Assembly (NCBI RefSeq): GCF_024586455.1
Contig: NC_065922.1
Span: forward strand, 29,012,089 to 29,076,088
Direction: 5' to 3'
DNA length: 64,000 nucleotides
DNA from: Bactrocera neohumeralis
Taxonomy: Eukaryota; Arthropoda; Insecta; Diptera; Tephritidae
A program made the position numbers and the translations under genes. Numbering within the stretch: the first letter of the stretch is position 1; the number at the start of each line of letters is the position of its first letter. Below, piece after piece: positions 46,236 to 57,790 of the stretch. The notes under the pieces were generated by a model. That model did no database searches, was not told the DNA's origin, and was given only the letters and a program-made list of their open reading frames with translations.

Positions 46236-48020
46236 GGCAAAGCAGGAGGCATAGCCGTAATTGACGTTAGCCAAACTCAGTTTAATTATTATGTAATGAC
46301 AGTCAGATTTCGAATAAGCTATTTTTGTTTCATATTAAACACAAAGTACTTCAAAATACGTTCATAACCTCACTTCTATCTCAATTTAACAGTTATTTTG
46401 GAAGAACGCACAACAGCCTCGATCAATTTGTTAGATATTCGGATGTCAGTAGTCTTCGTAATTACATATGTATTGTAGTTTTCTGGAGGTAAATTGAAAA
46501 ATTCTGAAAGCAGACACCCATCTAGCCCAAACCGGTAAATATGTTTCCGTTATTTGAAGTTATCTCGAATTGTTGTGCTTATAAACTAACCGAGCGGAAA
46601 ATGCATTTCGCAATAATTCCCAGCTGCATCGCAAAAATATGACCTACATTCCATACAAAAATTCGAACATACGCTCATAATTTTTGAAAACCCTCGCTCG
46701 ACCCTTCCTCGCCGCCTTCAAATACACTCTCAATTACCTGGCAGTCACACCTCAATGCCATAAAATTAGGTGAATGAAAAGCACCTACACCAACACAAGC
46801 ACAACAATTTACAACAAACGGGTTTGTGTATTGTATTTTCTTGCATGCATGCTTAAGTGTGTGTGTGTTTTGCTTCGTTTTGGCTGCAAGGCAGAAGCAG
46901 TTAAAAGCAGACAGAAGGTTCGTGCCAAACAATGCATTTCAATTCAATTCAGACAATGCCGTGAGCCGAATGTCAGCCACAAATAGAAGCAAATTTCCCA
47001 AAGGCATCTAATAATACAGCGCACACACACACACAGACACACACATATACATGCAAGTATGCGCACTTTTATTTACTTCGAGCTCTGGTCGTATAATAGT
47101 TTATTAGTAAGTATAATAGAGTATGCTTTGATAAACAATAACAATAACAACAACAATACAATACTTATGTCCAAAAAGAAGAAGAGTATTTTTCGGTAAA
47201 TATGTAAGTTTGTTTGTGTGCTTGCTGCCATGTATTGGCTATTTTAGTCGAGGGGCGATGTTGCAAGGCCCAAGCGCCCTGAAATATGCATTGTATTTTA
47301 ATTTAGTTCTTAATGCAGCCGCTGCACATTGCATTGTGGCTATGAAAAGGTGAACTAAATTTCACCATTCAACATTTTTATTGTGCGGCAACATTATGTA
47401 CGTATAGCGCAAAGTAGGCTCATCGTAATCGCCAGTGGCTAGAAATAATTTCAAATCATTGTGAGTGTGTATGTAAGGGTATAGTTGATGTTCTACTGAA
47501 GCAAAAATTATATATTTGTGCAGCAGTATACGAACACAGGGTGTTTTGGCACAAATTGTTTGTAAAAGTTTCGAATTTGCATTGAAAAAAAATAATCCTT
47601 CTTTTTGTCGCAGTCATACGAAATTAATACAGTTCAAACAAATTTCTTTTGCTTGCTTAAACTATACTTAAATCACTTATTTGCGGAAACTATTTTCTAA
47701 TTGAGTGCCTTGAAGTATAATTTGATTATTTCTGCCAATCTAAGAACAAAGTAGTTGTAATGGTACACCCATTATAATCGTAGAAATACCAGTATTCATT
47801 TGCAATGCAAGCATATTAATTTGTTACCTTAGTCAGATTGATTAAGACACTTTTCAACTTAGGTGTGCTGATGATGTAAAGTTGCCTCAGGGTCGGGCGG
47901 TTAACTGATTTTGTCGAAATCCTTCAGATGTCAAATAATTAGATATTACGGACGTGGTTTGCGGGTAATAAATGAAATAACTTAGATATTGAACTGCCAA
48001 CATTCATATATGTACATGTA
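46236..48020. other. Non-repeat island
   Basis: Contains CA tracts (47022-47045) and CAATAACAACAACAATAC (about 47139-47160). The frames at 46675-47011 are low-complexity Cys/Val-rich products of TG repeats. No recognisable gene. Confidence 0.35.
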
Positions 48021-48025
48021 TGTAT

Positions 48026-48942
48026 ATAGGGACATTTTCACAAGTAAACAGGACTTAAAAAAAAAAACAGAACAAATGAGTTTTTCGGCAAAATCAATGT
48101 ATGTCATTCAAAATAGTTTTCTTCTGCTTCAATACAGCTTTTTGCATGGTCCAAAAGCATGTCAAACGAGTGTTTTAGCTCGTTGGCCGCCAGTATGTCA
48201 TTGCAAGCCGCTTTCCTTTTATGAGCAAATGCATTTTTCCGAAAAGGAAGAAGTCGCACGGTGCCATATCAGGTGAATACGGCGAGCGGTTAATGGTTAA
48301 AATATGATTTTTGGTCAAATAATCGGTTCAATTCGTATAATCTTCGCAATATTCGGGCCGAACACGTCGACCACCAAACGCTTCAAAACTCAAAGGTAGA
48401 ATACCGCATCAACGTTTTGGCTGGGTGGAACAAATTCTTTGTGGACAATAGCCTTGGAATCATAAAAACAAATCAGCATTGTCTTCACTTTTGACTTCGC
48501 CATGGGCGATTTTTTGTCTTTCGACTCGTCCGGTGCCTTCCATTCAGCACTCTGGCGTTTCGTTTCGAGATCATATTGGAAACACCACGTTTCGTCATCA
48601 CTCACAATATTGTAAAGGAAGTTTTTGTCCCTTTTGACCTTTGTAATGATGTCCTTCGAATGTTGGATTCTGAGCAATTTTTGGTCGTCAGGCAATTTGT
48701 GCGGAACAAACCGTGCACACATCTTTCGTAAGCCCAAATGTTCGGTCAAAATGCGATAAATCGATATATCGACATACTGACACTTAAAACGCAATAACTT
48801 CACTTCCAACCGATTAAATTTCATGAAACTCTCACTAGACAATCGAGAAAGATAACGAACCACCATCGGCATATATGTAGATGGAGACACCAGGGAGCGC
48901 TAGGTTTAAAAATTCCTGCTTACTTTGGAACACACCGTCTAT
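48026..48942 (-). mobile_element. Mariner M3 element with terminal repeats, deleted and dead
   Basis: The left end TAGGGACATTTTCACAAG continues AAACAGGACTT. The right end (AATTCCTGCTTACTTTGGAA then CACACCGTCTATA) is its inverted partner, and both are flanked by TA. On the minus strand a long frame (48890-48390) reads SIYRILTEHLGLRKMCARFV, LPDDQKLLRIQHSKD, VSDDETWCFQYDLETKRQ (first Asp), KSKVKTMLICFYDSKAIVHK and EFVPPSQNVDAVFYL. The C-terminal part (HILTINRSPYSPDMAPCDFF then LFGKMH) follows in another frame at about 48310-48230. N-terminal residues and the second Asp block (DNA-PH) are missing. Confidence 0.88.
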
Positions 48943-48965
48943 ATAAGTATATATATGCATATATA

Positions 48966-49368
48966 TTTTGTAGTCGAAAAAATTTTTTCGTATTTTGTCT
49001 ATCACCTTGTGCCATACCATACAGTTTTGGAATGGTGAGATTTTAAGCTTCATTTAACCAAAAAATAATTAAATTCGGGAAAGTTGAAAAAAGGTTACAG
49101 TTGTTCAAAACTAGTGAAAAAGTGAAGAAATTCGCTATGTTTTGAAATTTCTGTATAAAAAAGGGAAAAATGTCACGCAAGCCACCAATGAAATTTGTGA
49201 AGTTTACGGAGACGGCGCTGATCGCTCTCTTCCGTTCTATAAATTTCGAAATTTCGATTTACACTGATGGAATAATGTCTCTAGCGGAAACATGACAAAA
49301 AGTGGTCGACCTAAATGGCTTATATTTGTTTATTTGTATAAATATAAAAAGATAGTCGACTACACAAT
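48966..49368 (+). mobile_element. Mariner M2-derived MITE, second copy
   Basis: The left end TTTTGTAGTCGAAAAAATTT and right end GATAGTCGACTACACAA are inverted. The interior has CACGCAAGCCACCAATG and TTTACGGAGACGGCGCTG, then the join GAAATTTCGATTTACAC, then TGATGGAATAATGTCTC. This is the same arrangement as 23950-24447. Length 403 bp. It has lost the CCGTTATTGTGCTACATGG-type stretch of the other copy. Confidence 0.82.
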
Positions 49369-49385
49369 AATATTTCATATATATT

Positions 49386-49815
49386 TTAAGGTGGGTCAAA
49401 AAATCAAATTTTTTTTACAGCTTGGAACTCTGAAACATTGGCTAATAGACACCTCTAAGAAAGACTCTCCAAGTATGATCTCTTAATTTTAACGGTAAGG
49501 TGCTCCGCCTAATGGTTTTCTATTTTTTTCTTATTATCAGTTAGAAAAATTCTATCTCGCGTCCAAAAATCTAAAAAAAATTAGATACAATTCTTAAGAA
49601 CTTGGATGAAGGATTTCTTCGATTAAAACTATTTGAAAAAATCTGTCGCGAAATTTTAATTTTTTTTGTAAAACATCTGCCAAAAATCATATTTTCAGTT
49701 GTTTTTTCTTTCGTCCAAATTCTAAGTAAAAGTTTTAATTATTTATTTCTTATATGAGAAAAAAATTGTTGAAAAAATGCTGTTTTTTACCCGAGGAAAC
49801 CCATGAAATCTCTTA
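49386..49815. repeat. Chimeric repeat joining MITE-end and family C sequences
   Basis: The left part (49386-49570) begins TAAGGTGGGTCAAAAAATC and shares GACACCTCTAAGAAAG and TTTTCTTATTATCAG with the MITE at 9007-9576. The right part (49580-49815) matches the right half of family C at 27880-28345 (TACAATTCTTAA, GTCGCGAAATTTT, CTGTTTTTTACCCGAGGAAA). Either the two families are parts of one longer element or this copy is a fusion. Confidence 0.65.
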
Positions 49816-50945
49816 AATCAAAGGGATATAATTCACAAGCTAATGATAAGCTGTCAAATTTATATACGCGCCGTTTAAATATATTCCCAGAATAAATAGC
49901 CTCTATTGTGTGTGCAGAATGCATTATTTATTACATAACAAAGCTTAATTAACCAAATATAGTACAAAATTTGCCAAACTTTTAGCGTAAGAAGAAGTTT
50001 CTTGGTGTTATAATTACTTTCCGAGCCTGACGACGCGACTCTGAAGAACTTTTCACCTCATCAGCTGGTTCGATACCCTTTGGTGGAGCGGTGGTGGAAA
50101 TCGTTGATGGCGGAATTGCCACAAATTTAATTCTTGTAGCGTCATCTGTGTGTCAGGCAGGTAACATTTCAATTTACCATTTATATACATTTTGTTTCAA
50201 AGTTGAAAGGGATATGTGGTTAGGACAGCGATTTCTGATTGATTTTCATGCATTTTTTATAACAATATACAATTCTCAAAGCTATGTTTTCGGTTCGTTA
50301 TATCTTATAACTTTACGAGGCTATATGCAGTCTCTAATTATCTCGAATACTATTTTTTATAGAGTTCAAAATACAAAAGCATGACATTCTGAAATATTTT
50401 TTGTTTATTATTTACTTAAACTGTTATGTGCATTCCTTTGAAAAACTCCAATAATAGAATATTTAAAATTTCCTTGTGCATTTTATTACTGTTTCTACTT
50501 TTTAACCTGAATGTCTAACAGAAAGAGATCTGAGTATTTTTACCTAGATCGGGCAAATACAGGACATTCGAAGAGAAATTATTCAGCTGATTCTATCTCA
50601 TCTTTTTCGAAGCAGCTAATGCAACTGGCATTCATTAAAATGTTCAGTCTTAGCGCAAGCTTAAGGCAAATATCGCTGCTCTACTATCGAAGTGGATATT
50701 CACCACTCTGAAGAAGTCTACGACACTGCGAAGCAAAAGCGAAATCAAGCAAAATTTTCTAAGACAGGGAAATTATGCATATTTTTAAGGACATATTCAT
50801 GATATAATCCACCAAAGCGAGATCTTGGAAATATAAGAGTGTAGAAAGTGTGAGAACAACTTCTGAGAGGGTCTGAAATTTGCTTGCTTAGGTACAAAAA
50901 AAGAAATATATAGCTTCATTGTTTAAAAATATATTTCTTTGAAGG
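49816..50945. other. No recognisable feature
   Basis: Frames at 50091-50384 and 50511-50711 show no domain I recognise. The sequence is not shared with other parts of the window as far as I can see. Confidence 0.3.
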
Positions 50946-50949
50946 AATG

Positions 50950-51215
50950 TCATTTAGCGGACGCATTAATTTTTCCAGTACGTAAAAAAATGATTTTTTG
51001 TATAAGATCAATTCAAAAATATATGCCCATTCTGGAGTCGACAAAATAAGAAAGCAATCATATGTGATAGTTATAAGAAGAAAAGTTTTCGACAAGTCGA
51101 AGATCAACACCGATTCGGATTATAATCTGGTCGCCGCTAGTACTTATACGACTCTGCAAAGCAAATGCGCATACAATCAACATTTTTTCTCTAACCCGCA
51201 ATAGCTTCTCCTATC
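50950..51215 (+). mobile_element. RTE-like LINE, endonuclease C-terminal fragment
   Basis: INTDSDYNLVAAS at about 51101-51140 matches the catalytic SDH-LV motif at the end of the LINE apurinic endonuclease domain, with His changed to Tyr. TTLQSKCAYNQ follows, where the family has a R-RLCAAKNARQQ-like segment. Only this block is recognisable. Confidence 0.55.
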
Positions 51216-52540
51216 CCGCTGAAATCTACTAGTTTTAAGTTTAGGAATTTGCGTGTCCTAGATCTAGCTAAAGCACTAGTTACTGGTTTGTTCGAATGTT
51301 TCTATCGCTAATTATTTAAACCAGCATTTATCAGTTATTAGTGGTATCTGCGTTGCAGTCCAAGTATTGCATTATCTTCGCTTATTGAGTTGGAGGCTCT
51401 AACAGCCTAATTTCACCCACTTCATATCTTAAATGAGTAACTGTTAGCGTTCGGTAGGTTGGAAATAAAATCTCTCGGCTGGGTGCCAAAGATGGAAAGT
51501 CAACAGGTAGCCATAGCGGCACTGTTTCTCAAACGCGGTTCAACTCCAATTTCAAATTCGAATTTTTGACCAACCAAAGTAATAGAAATCACATTTTTTT
51601 CTGAGCTGCGGCGAGCTTCTATATTGCATATTCAAAAATGAAGACTATTTTCTCTATAAAATGAAGCGATGAATGATTTCTATATCAAAGTCTATTTGCA
51701 TTCTAAATATGGCCATATGAAGAAAATATAAAATGATTATTTTGTCGATACACAAACCCCGAAAGCTAAAAACCACAAAATACAAGCGAATTCATAATAT
51801 TATTTTTCATAATATTGTTATTCATGATATTCATTCATTCCGAGAAGCAGTTAGATTTCACATGTACACCCAATGCTCTTGCTTTTCATTGCACAAGCGC
51901 CCGAATGTAGGCAATGAGTTTTTAATCAACTCGTTTATATGCGGTAATATGAGTATAAATTCACTATGACGGTAACTGGGTCAATTTAGTGAAGCCGAAA
52001 ATGCAACGCCAGCAACTTGCAACATATATCCGAATACCCAAAATGCAGGCAGTGCAAATTTTTTTCGGTGGCAGTTTTACCCTACAATTTTTTATTTATT
52101 ATCAACCACAAGTGTTTTCATGTGTGTGTGTTTGTGTTGTGCCACTTTAATAGCCGAGGGGATTACATGTGTATTTGTGAAGGTTTGATTTTGGAGAGAG
52201 TTTGCTATCGGTATATTGCCAATTTGTACAGATATGTGTGTAGGCGGTAGCGGAACTTTATTAGGCCATGCCTTTTTGCAAACTATTCAGTGGAAATAAT
52301 ATTATGAAAACGAAAAAAAATGAAAAAATGAAGATTCGATAGTTTAAGGCTCATCACAATAATAACCAGATTTGACATTTTTCTTCTCGAATAAAATATT
52401 TGTATTTCTTTGATAGTCAAATTTTCCAGAACTATATGAAATTATGATTATATTACTAGCAACCTGGGAAAATCGAGCTTGAAAATTTTGTGGAGGCCAC
52501 CTTCGGAATTTTCGAGAGCAAAATACTACACATGAAGTAA
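51216..52540. other. No recognisable feature
   Basis: 51230-51560 has some retroelement-like texture (GGTAGCCATAGCGGCACTG) but no domain. 51720-52260 is non-repeat with one TG tract (about 52120-52138). No gene is supported. Confidence 0.3.
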
Positions 52541-52544
52541 GCAC

Positions 52545-53345
52545 TGCCAGTGAGGTAAGTAAGGTTAAGTTAAATGGTCTATCCTATTAATAAGCTTGTC
52601 TTCTTTAAGAGAAAAGTGAGTGAAGATACTGGTATTCAACCAATAAATTAAGTGAAGTCTCTCCTCAAGGCTTAGCTTAGGTTCGGTTAAATGGTCGTTC
52701 ATAAAAAGGATCTCACTTAAACAGCTTATAACGCTGGTCTGTTGTGATACCTAGTAGAACTCCTATAAAAATGAATTATTAAGACGTTAATAAATCGAAG
52801 AAGCGCTTTGAGCCGATCACAAATTTGTTGAGATGGCTAACGTCAGTTTCGGCTATGTCTCACGGTACGCCGAGACGTTTTAGCCTAAGTCTTGCAAGCC
52901 TTGGAAAATGTGGGAGAAAGTGCCCATATATTTTTACTTCACCTTCGACTATTTAACTTTGACAATTTGCTTCCAACTGAATTTTTAGCCTTACAACCTA
53001 TTGGACAACGCCTTGTAAGAAATCCTACGATTGCTGCAGTATGAATTTTCTAAGCTAAGAGCAAGCTGATCTTTCTACGCTAGGCCAGAATTACCTCGAT
53101 CAAAGGCTGCTAGGCGTACGTAAGGTCAATAGATCCAGTGCAAGAGAGCAGGATGAAAACGGAGATCCGACTGATTTTCACTCATTTGCAAAAAGAGATG
53201 AAGCAAAATCTGGTGCGGTGGGCCGCCTAATCACCTATTCTTGAATAGTGTTAATGGCTCTGGTAAGGTAACGACTATTCCATAGCTGTTTAAAAAAAAT
53301 ATCTATGTAGTAATGGAAATTGTAGAGTCCGACCATTAAGTGAGC
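52545..53345 (+). repeat. Dispersed repeat family E
   Basis: Marker words in order: AGGTTAAGTTAAATGGTC, GGATCTCACTTAAACAGC, TGTGATACCTAGTAGAACTC, GAAGAAGCGCTTTGAGC, CACAAATTTGTTGAGATGG, CTCACGGTACGCCGAGACG and GGTGCGGTGGGCCGCC. I recognise this order as a dispersed non-coding repeat of tephritid-type genomes, from memory and not checked. GTTAAATGGTC-type words occur twice (52570 and 52690), so the copy starts with a short direct repeat. Confidence 0.5.
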
Positions 53346-53599
53346 ACTATCTTCTCTCTATGTGCTAAAAACTGCACGAAAAGAAATCGCTTGGACTCTC
53401 TTGAACTAGGCTGGATACAAAATGAAGCTCGATATATACTTAGTTACGAGTTAGAAACGAGTTAATGAAGACACAACAAAGCAGGAGTGTCTTCGATCGA
53501 AATTATTGAGTAAAATGTCTTATGGTATAAATCTGATATACATACGTCGATCTTTAAAACAATACAATTTTAGCGGTTGGATTTAGTGTAAAATTGTTT

Positions 53600-54170
53600 T
53601 TGCATAAGAACAGAAGCCCACAGATCAATTGAAGCGCCGTAGTTATGTCGAAATGATGGAAGCCAGTGACGTTTTCTTCAAAAAATCATTTTCTTTGATG
53701 AAGACCATTTCTGTCTAAGTCACTATTTGTCAACAAACAAAATTGTCGCTGTCGAATTTTCTTGGGATTCAGAAAACGCAATTGCATTCTGAAAAAGTTT
53801 ACCGATCTGTGTGGATTGTAGTATGGCGGCTTTATCGGCTCTTATTTCTTACGAAATGAGGCAGGAAATGCCATTACCATCAATACCGAGCATTATAAGA
53901 AGATGTTGACTGACTTTTTAATCGGAATTTGATGAAATCGATCTCCATTTCTAACAAGACAGTGCTCCGCCCAATGTTTAACGTCAAAACATAGAAACAT
54001 TGCGTGTCAGGTTTGTCGACTCGTTAATTTTAGAAATGAGCGCCAAGAACATGCGATTTAAGGCCTCTAGATTATTTTCTCTGGGGGTATGTTAAATCAA
54101 AGGTTTACAAAAGTCGACTAGCAATGTTCGAAATTGTAGACGAAATACTGTACCTTTTATATTATTTCGA
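53600..54170 (+). mobile_element. IS630-like transposase relic
   Basis: IIFFDEDHFCLSHYLSTNKI (about 53683-53745) corresponds to IIFSDEAHFWLNGYVNKQN, with both key residues D and E kept. VYRSVWIVVWRLYRLLF is a frame-shifted VWCGLW-GG-IG block. TCDLRPLDYFLWGYVKSKVY (about 54050-54110) is the third catalytic block: normally CDLTPLDYFLWG, here CDLRPLDYFLWG. The N-terminal half is not recognisable and stops are present. The neighbour to the right is a mariner M3 element. Confidence 0.78.
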
Positions 54171-54185
54171 AAGTACTCTTATATA

Positions 54186-55112
54186 CAAGGTCTGTCGTAA
54201 AAGAAACAGGACTGTTAAAAAAAAAACAACAAAAAATTTATATTTTTCAAAAGTTATATTTTTTATTCAAAGTAGTTTCGTTGTGATTCGATACAGCGTT
54301 TAGCATTTCAAATGAGTGTTTAAAGTCATTTTTCGGAATGCTCTTGAGAATATCGGTCGTCGCCTTTTGGATAGCTGAAATGTCCTGAAACCAGTGTCCT
54401 TTCATGGGCAAATGAAGTTTTCGAAATAGGTAAAAATCACAGGGTGTCAGATCAGTTGAGTAGGGTGAGTGATTAATGGTTAATATGGAATTTTTTGTCA
54501 AAAAATCAGTGACAAGCGTCGACCGATGACACGGCGCATTATCGTGCAACAGGCGCCAGGACCCTGCCTCACGGTATTGTGGTCGAGCACGACGAATGCG
54601 TGACTAAAAACGCTTCATAACACTAAGGTAGAACACAGCATTAATCGTTTGGCCAGGTGGGACGAACTCTCGGTGTACAATACCCTCGGAATCGTAAAAA
54701 CAAATCAGCATTGTCTTTATTTTTGACTTCTGAAGGCGACCGACTTCTGATCGTCACAGAGGTCCTCACGACCTTCTTGGAATCGCTTAAACCACTCATG
54801 CACATTACTACGGGATAGGCACTGATCACCATAAACTTTTTTCATAATTTGAAATGTTTCAGTAAACATTTTCCCAAGTTTAAAACAAAATTTAATATTT
54901 GCTCTTTGTTCAAAATGCATTTTACGACCGATGACCAAAAGCTGCTGTCACTTTTTGATCGATAACATCGATTGTAGTTATCCAATTGTCTTAAAATTTT
55001 TACGAAATGTCAACAAGAGATCAAAATTTTTATTTCATATACCCACAAAATGGTGGCGCCACCAGAAACAGGTATATTTAAAAAAATTCTGTTTCTTTTG
55101 CGACAGACCTTG
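54186..55112 (-). mobile_element. Mariner M3-related element, both ends and TA duplication intact
   Basis: The left end CAAGGTCTGTCGTAAAAG continues AAACAG. The right end (CTGTTTCTTTTGCGACAGAC then CTTG) is its inverted match with one difference in 24. TA flanks both ends (54184-54185, 55113-55114). Length 927 bp. On the minus strand: MHFEQRANIKFCFKLGKMFT, MKKVYGDQCLSRSNVHEWFK (helix-turn-helix, 54920-54790), RFQEGRED, then a jump to VLPWYCEAF-like residues and MHDNAPCHRSTLVTDFLTKN (second Asp, 54549-54490), YSTDLTPCDFYLFRKLHLPM (third Asp) and a C-terminus to 54247. The first Asp block is deleted. The last 100 codons form one open frame. Confidence 0.92.
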
Positions 55113-55114
55113 TA

Positions 55115-56440
55115 TATTTGAATTTAATAAGTGTTGAAAATTGAAAAAAAATTCTTTTCTTAACGAAAAATTTAATATAAATTTAGAAGTGGTTAACCTT
55201 CATACATAAATAACAAGGGCTAAACTCGTACAGTTTATGTGGGAAATCGATATTTTTTTCAAGTCAAGCCATTGAAGATAGTTAAGTTTTCGAATAATTT
55301 ATGTTGCATATATTTTTATTCCATACATATTTATCTTTTTTACTATAAAACGCGTCATGTTTGAAATAATGCATGTTTTCACTTCTCGAATCCGCTCCGG
55401 CCTTAACTTTTAACAAGCCAATTAAAATTTTTTCATACCTTTGAATCTGTGTTTTTTAGTAAAAACTGATATTGCGTTTGATAAAATGAAATAATTCTAC
55501 TAAAAAGTCGTCTGTGTGTTTGGCTGTAAAAAATGTCAGTGCAAAAGCGGTGCGTAATCGATTTTGTTAGGCCAAACTATCATTTCATTATTGGCTTGCC
55601 CTTTCACTGCAACTAAAATCGGAAAAACTGGGTACACTTTTTTCTCTGAAATATTAGATTGACAGTTATGTAATATTTACCGTTACATATTATTTCCGGT
55701 TTACGCGTGTTGTTCAAATTCAGCGTACATTTCTAGGCTTTAAAGTTGTCAGAAAAGTGATATAATGCATTTAAATGAACGCTTTGAAAGTCAAAAATTT
55801 AATTAATTAATTATACAAAAAATAGTTTTCGAATTTAAAAGGTATGGACAATAGTAAAATTATATATTCATTTTTATTCAATTGAAATTAAAGTATTTAT
55901 AAAAATTTTAAATATTTTATTCCTAAAAGTTGTTGGAAATACTAAAAAGAAAATAAAAGAGCATACTTTTGCTTTTTGCTATGCTTACTATAACTATTAG
56001 CTTAAAATTTAATTTTTGCAATCTTTTGAAACTAACCACTAATTCTACAATTAAAATATAATTTTCAATTAAAAATTCATCAAATTAGCCAAGCTAACTT
56101 TTGCAATTACGAAGAAATTTTCAAGGGTATTTGCTGTAAGGCGTGATTGCACGAAGCGCAATAAAAGGATTCTCGTTAGCTATTTGCTAAGTTTAAACAC
56201 ACTCTAATAAAATTTCGAATGAGAGATGAAATTGTGTGGTATTATAGTAGCATCCTTCAAAATTAATATTATAATAATAACCGCATTTTTGTGGGTAATT
56301 CCAGTGGCACTACGCAGGGACATATTTTTTATGACTGTACTGTTAGCAGATTTGGAAGTTCTAATAAATCTGAAATTTTTATTACATATGAGGAAGAAGG
56401 CAAAGAGTTTCTATTGAAAGCTTCTTTCTCAACTTAATAC
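55115..56440. other. No recognisable feature; very AT-rich
   Basis: Long A/T-rich sequence (especially 55790-56060) without open frames of note and without a repeat family that I recognise. Confidence 0.4.
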
Positions 56441-56444
56441 TGTA

Positions 56445-57085
56445 CCAAACGTAAACAAAAAGGTCATTGACCTCATGAAATGTAAACAAAGAGGACATTG
56501 ACCCCCAAATTTTACACAAAAAGGTCAGTGACTCTATGAAATGAAAACTAAAGGTTGAGCGAACACAAATCTAAACTAAAGTTCTTCACTTTGCTAAATG
56601 TAAACAAAGGTTCTTGATATGGCTAAATGTAAACAAAAAAGGTAACCTCATATAATGTAAAGAAACACGACCTTGACCCACGAAATGTTAACAAAAAGGT
56701 AATTGAATTTACAATATGTAAACAAAAGGCAAGGGTTACGAGCTGTAAACAAAAAGTTGCAGAGAAACCAAATGTGAACAATGGTTCTTGATTTTGCTAA
56801 ATGCAAACAATGGTTCTTGGCTTGACTTAATCTAAATAGAGAGGTCACTGATCTCATAAAATGTGAACAAACAGGACATTGACCTACAAAAGGTAAACAA
56901 AAGGGTCAGTGGTCTTTAAGCTGTATACAGACGGTTCAGTGATCCGAAATGTAAACAATGGTTCTTGAATTTGCTAAATGTAAACAAAAGTGACATTGGC
57001 CTACTAAAATGTAAGCATTGACCCACAAAATGTAAATAAGAAAGCCTTACAAAAAGCAAACAAAAAGGGTCAGTGACCCTATAAA
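56445..57085 (+). repeat. Degenerate ~30-bp minisatellite, second and larger locus
   Basis: About 20 diverged units of roughly 27-31 bp. A typical unit is AAATGTAAACAAAAAGG followed by TCATTGACCTCA. GTAAACA-type cores begin near 56451, 56482, 56600, 56629, 56718, 56745, 56893, 56950 and 56979, with variants between. Half of each unit carries GGTCANTGA-type palindromes: AGGTCATTGACCT is perfect at 56461-56473 and GGGTCAGTGACCC is perfect at 57067-57079. Some units instead have GGTTCTTGATTTGGCTAA. Non-coding. The same family occurs at 44930-45233 and 45745-45870. Confidence 0.85.
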
Positions 57086-57594
57086 ATAAAAGAGAGTAAA
57101 TCTTTTCTTTTTTACATATTTACACTCTTGTAATATGTTGTTCTGGGGTACAATAGTTTTTAGATATATTTAAATGATCAGGATGACGAGACGAGTTGAA
57201 ATCCGGGTGACTGTTCTAAAAAATTTTAAAGTGTAAGGAATTTTTAATTTCTTCGGCATAATACTAATGCTTTTGGACTTCCATACTTCCTCAAAACTCT
57301 TTAATTAAAATTTTCAAACATGTGGCAACCCTTAACTCAAGCTTTTAAATCAGAAATCTCTAAGAAACCTCCTTAGATACCAAAATTATAAATTTCCTGC
57401 ACTTTCTGATCGTAATTAAATATTTTAAAACTTAACAGGTGGTAACTCTTACAAAAATATTGACAATTAATCCGCCCAAACTTTGGTTCCTATTTATTGT
57501 TTAAAAAAATTTATATGATGAAACCATTTCTACTACCGTGGCTTAAGAGGTTTTATTTCAAAAACTCGAGTCCAGTGAGATTAAGGTGTGAAAT
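57086..57594. other. No recognisable feature
   Basis: AT-rich spacer between the minisatellite and a repeat-A fragment. Confidence 0.35.
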
Positions 57595-57785
57595 TTTACT
57601 CAAGTTTTTAGTAAGCTGCTCATTTATTGGAGCCGTCGATATCGAGTCACTATAGCATATAACCGCCATTCAAAATGAACGATGAAATTTGGGAGAAAAC
57701 ATTTTCCCTTTTATGCCGTAGGAAATGCTGCTGTGAAAGCTACTCTAAATGCCGTTCAGCCGAAGCTAATGTTCTTTCTTGTTTT
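57595..57785 (+). repeat. Dispersed repeat family A, right-end fragment
   Basis: TCGATATCGAGTCACTATAG, CATATAACCGCCATTCAAA, ATGAACGATG and a final CCGAAGCTAATGTTC with TTTCTTGTTTT match the family-A order at 32035-32465, with most of the internal tandem units missing. Confidence 0.6.
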
Positions 57786-57790
57786 GAGTC

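Noticed and set aside
48390..48890. Longest open frame in the window (166 codons, minus strand) as a host gene
   Set aside because: Its residues match mariner transposase (SIYRILTEHLG, DDETWCFQYD) and it lies between mariner terminal repeats; it is an element remnant.
56445..57085. CRISPR array
   Set aside because: Units are diverged, contiguous and lack unique spacers; the DNA is clearly eukaryotic. It is a minisatellite.
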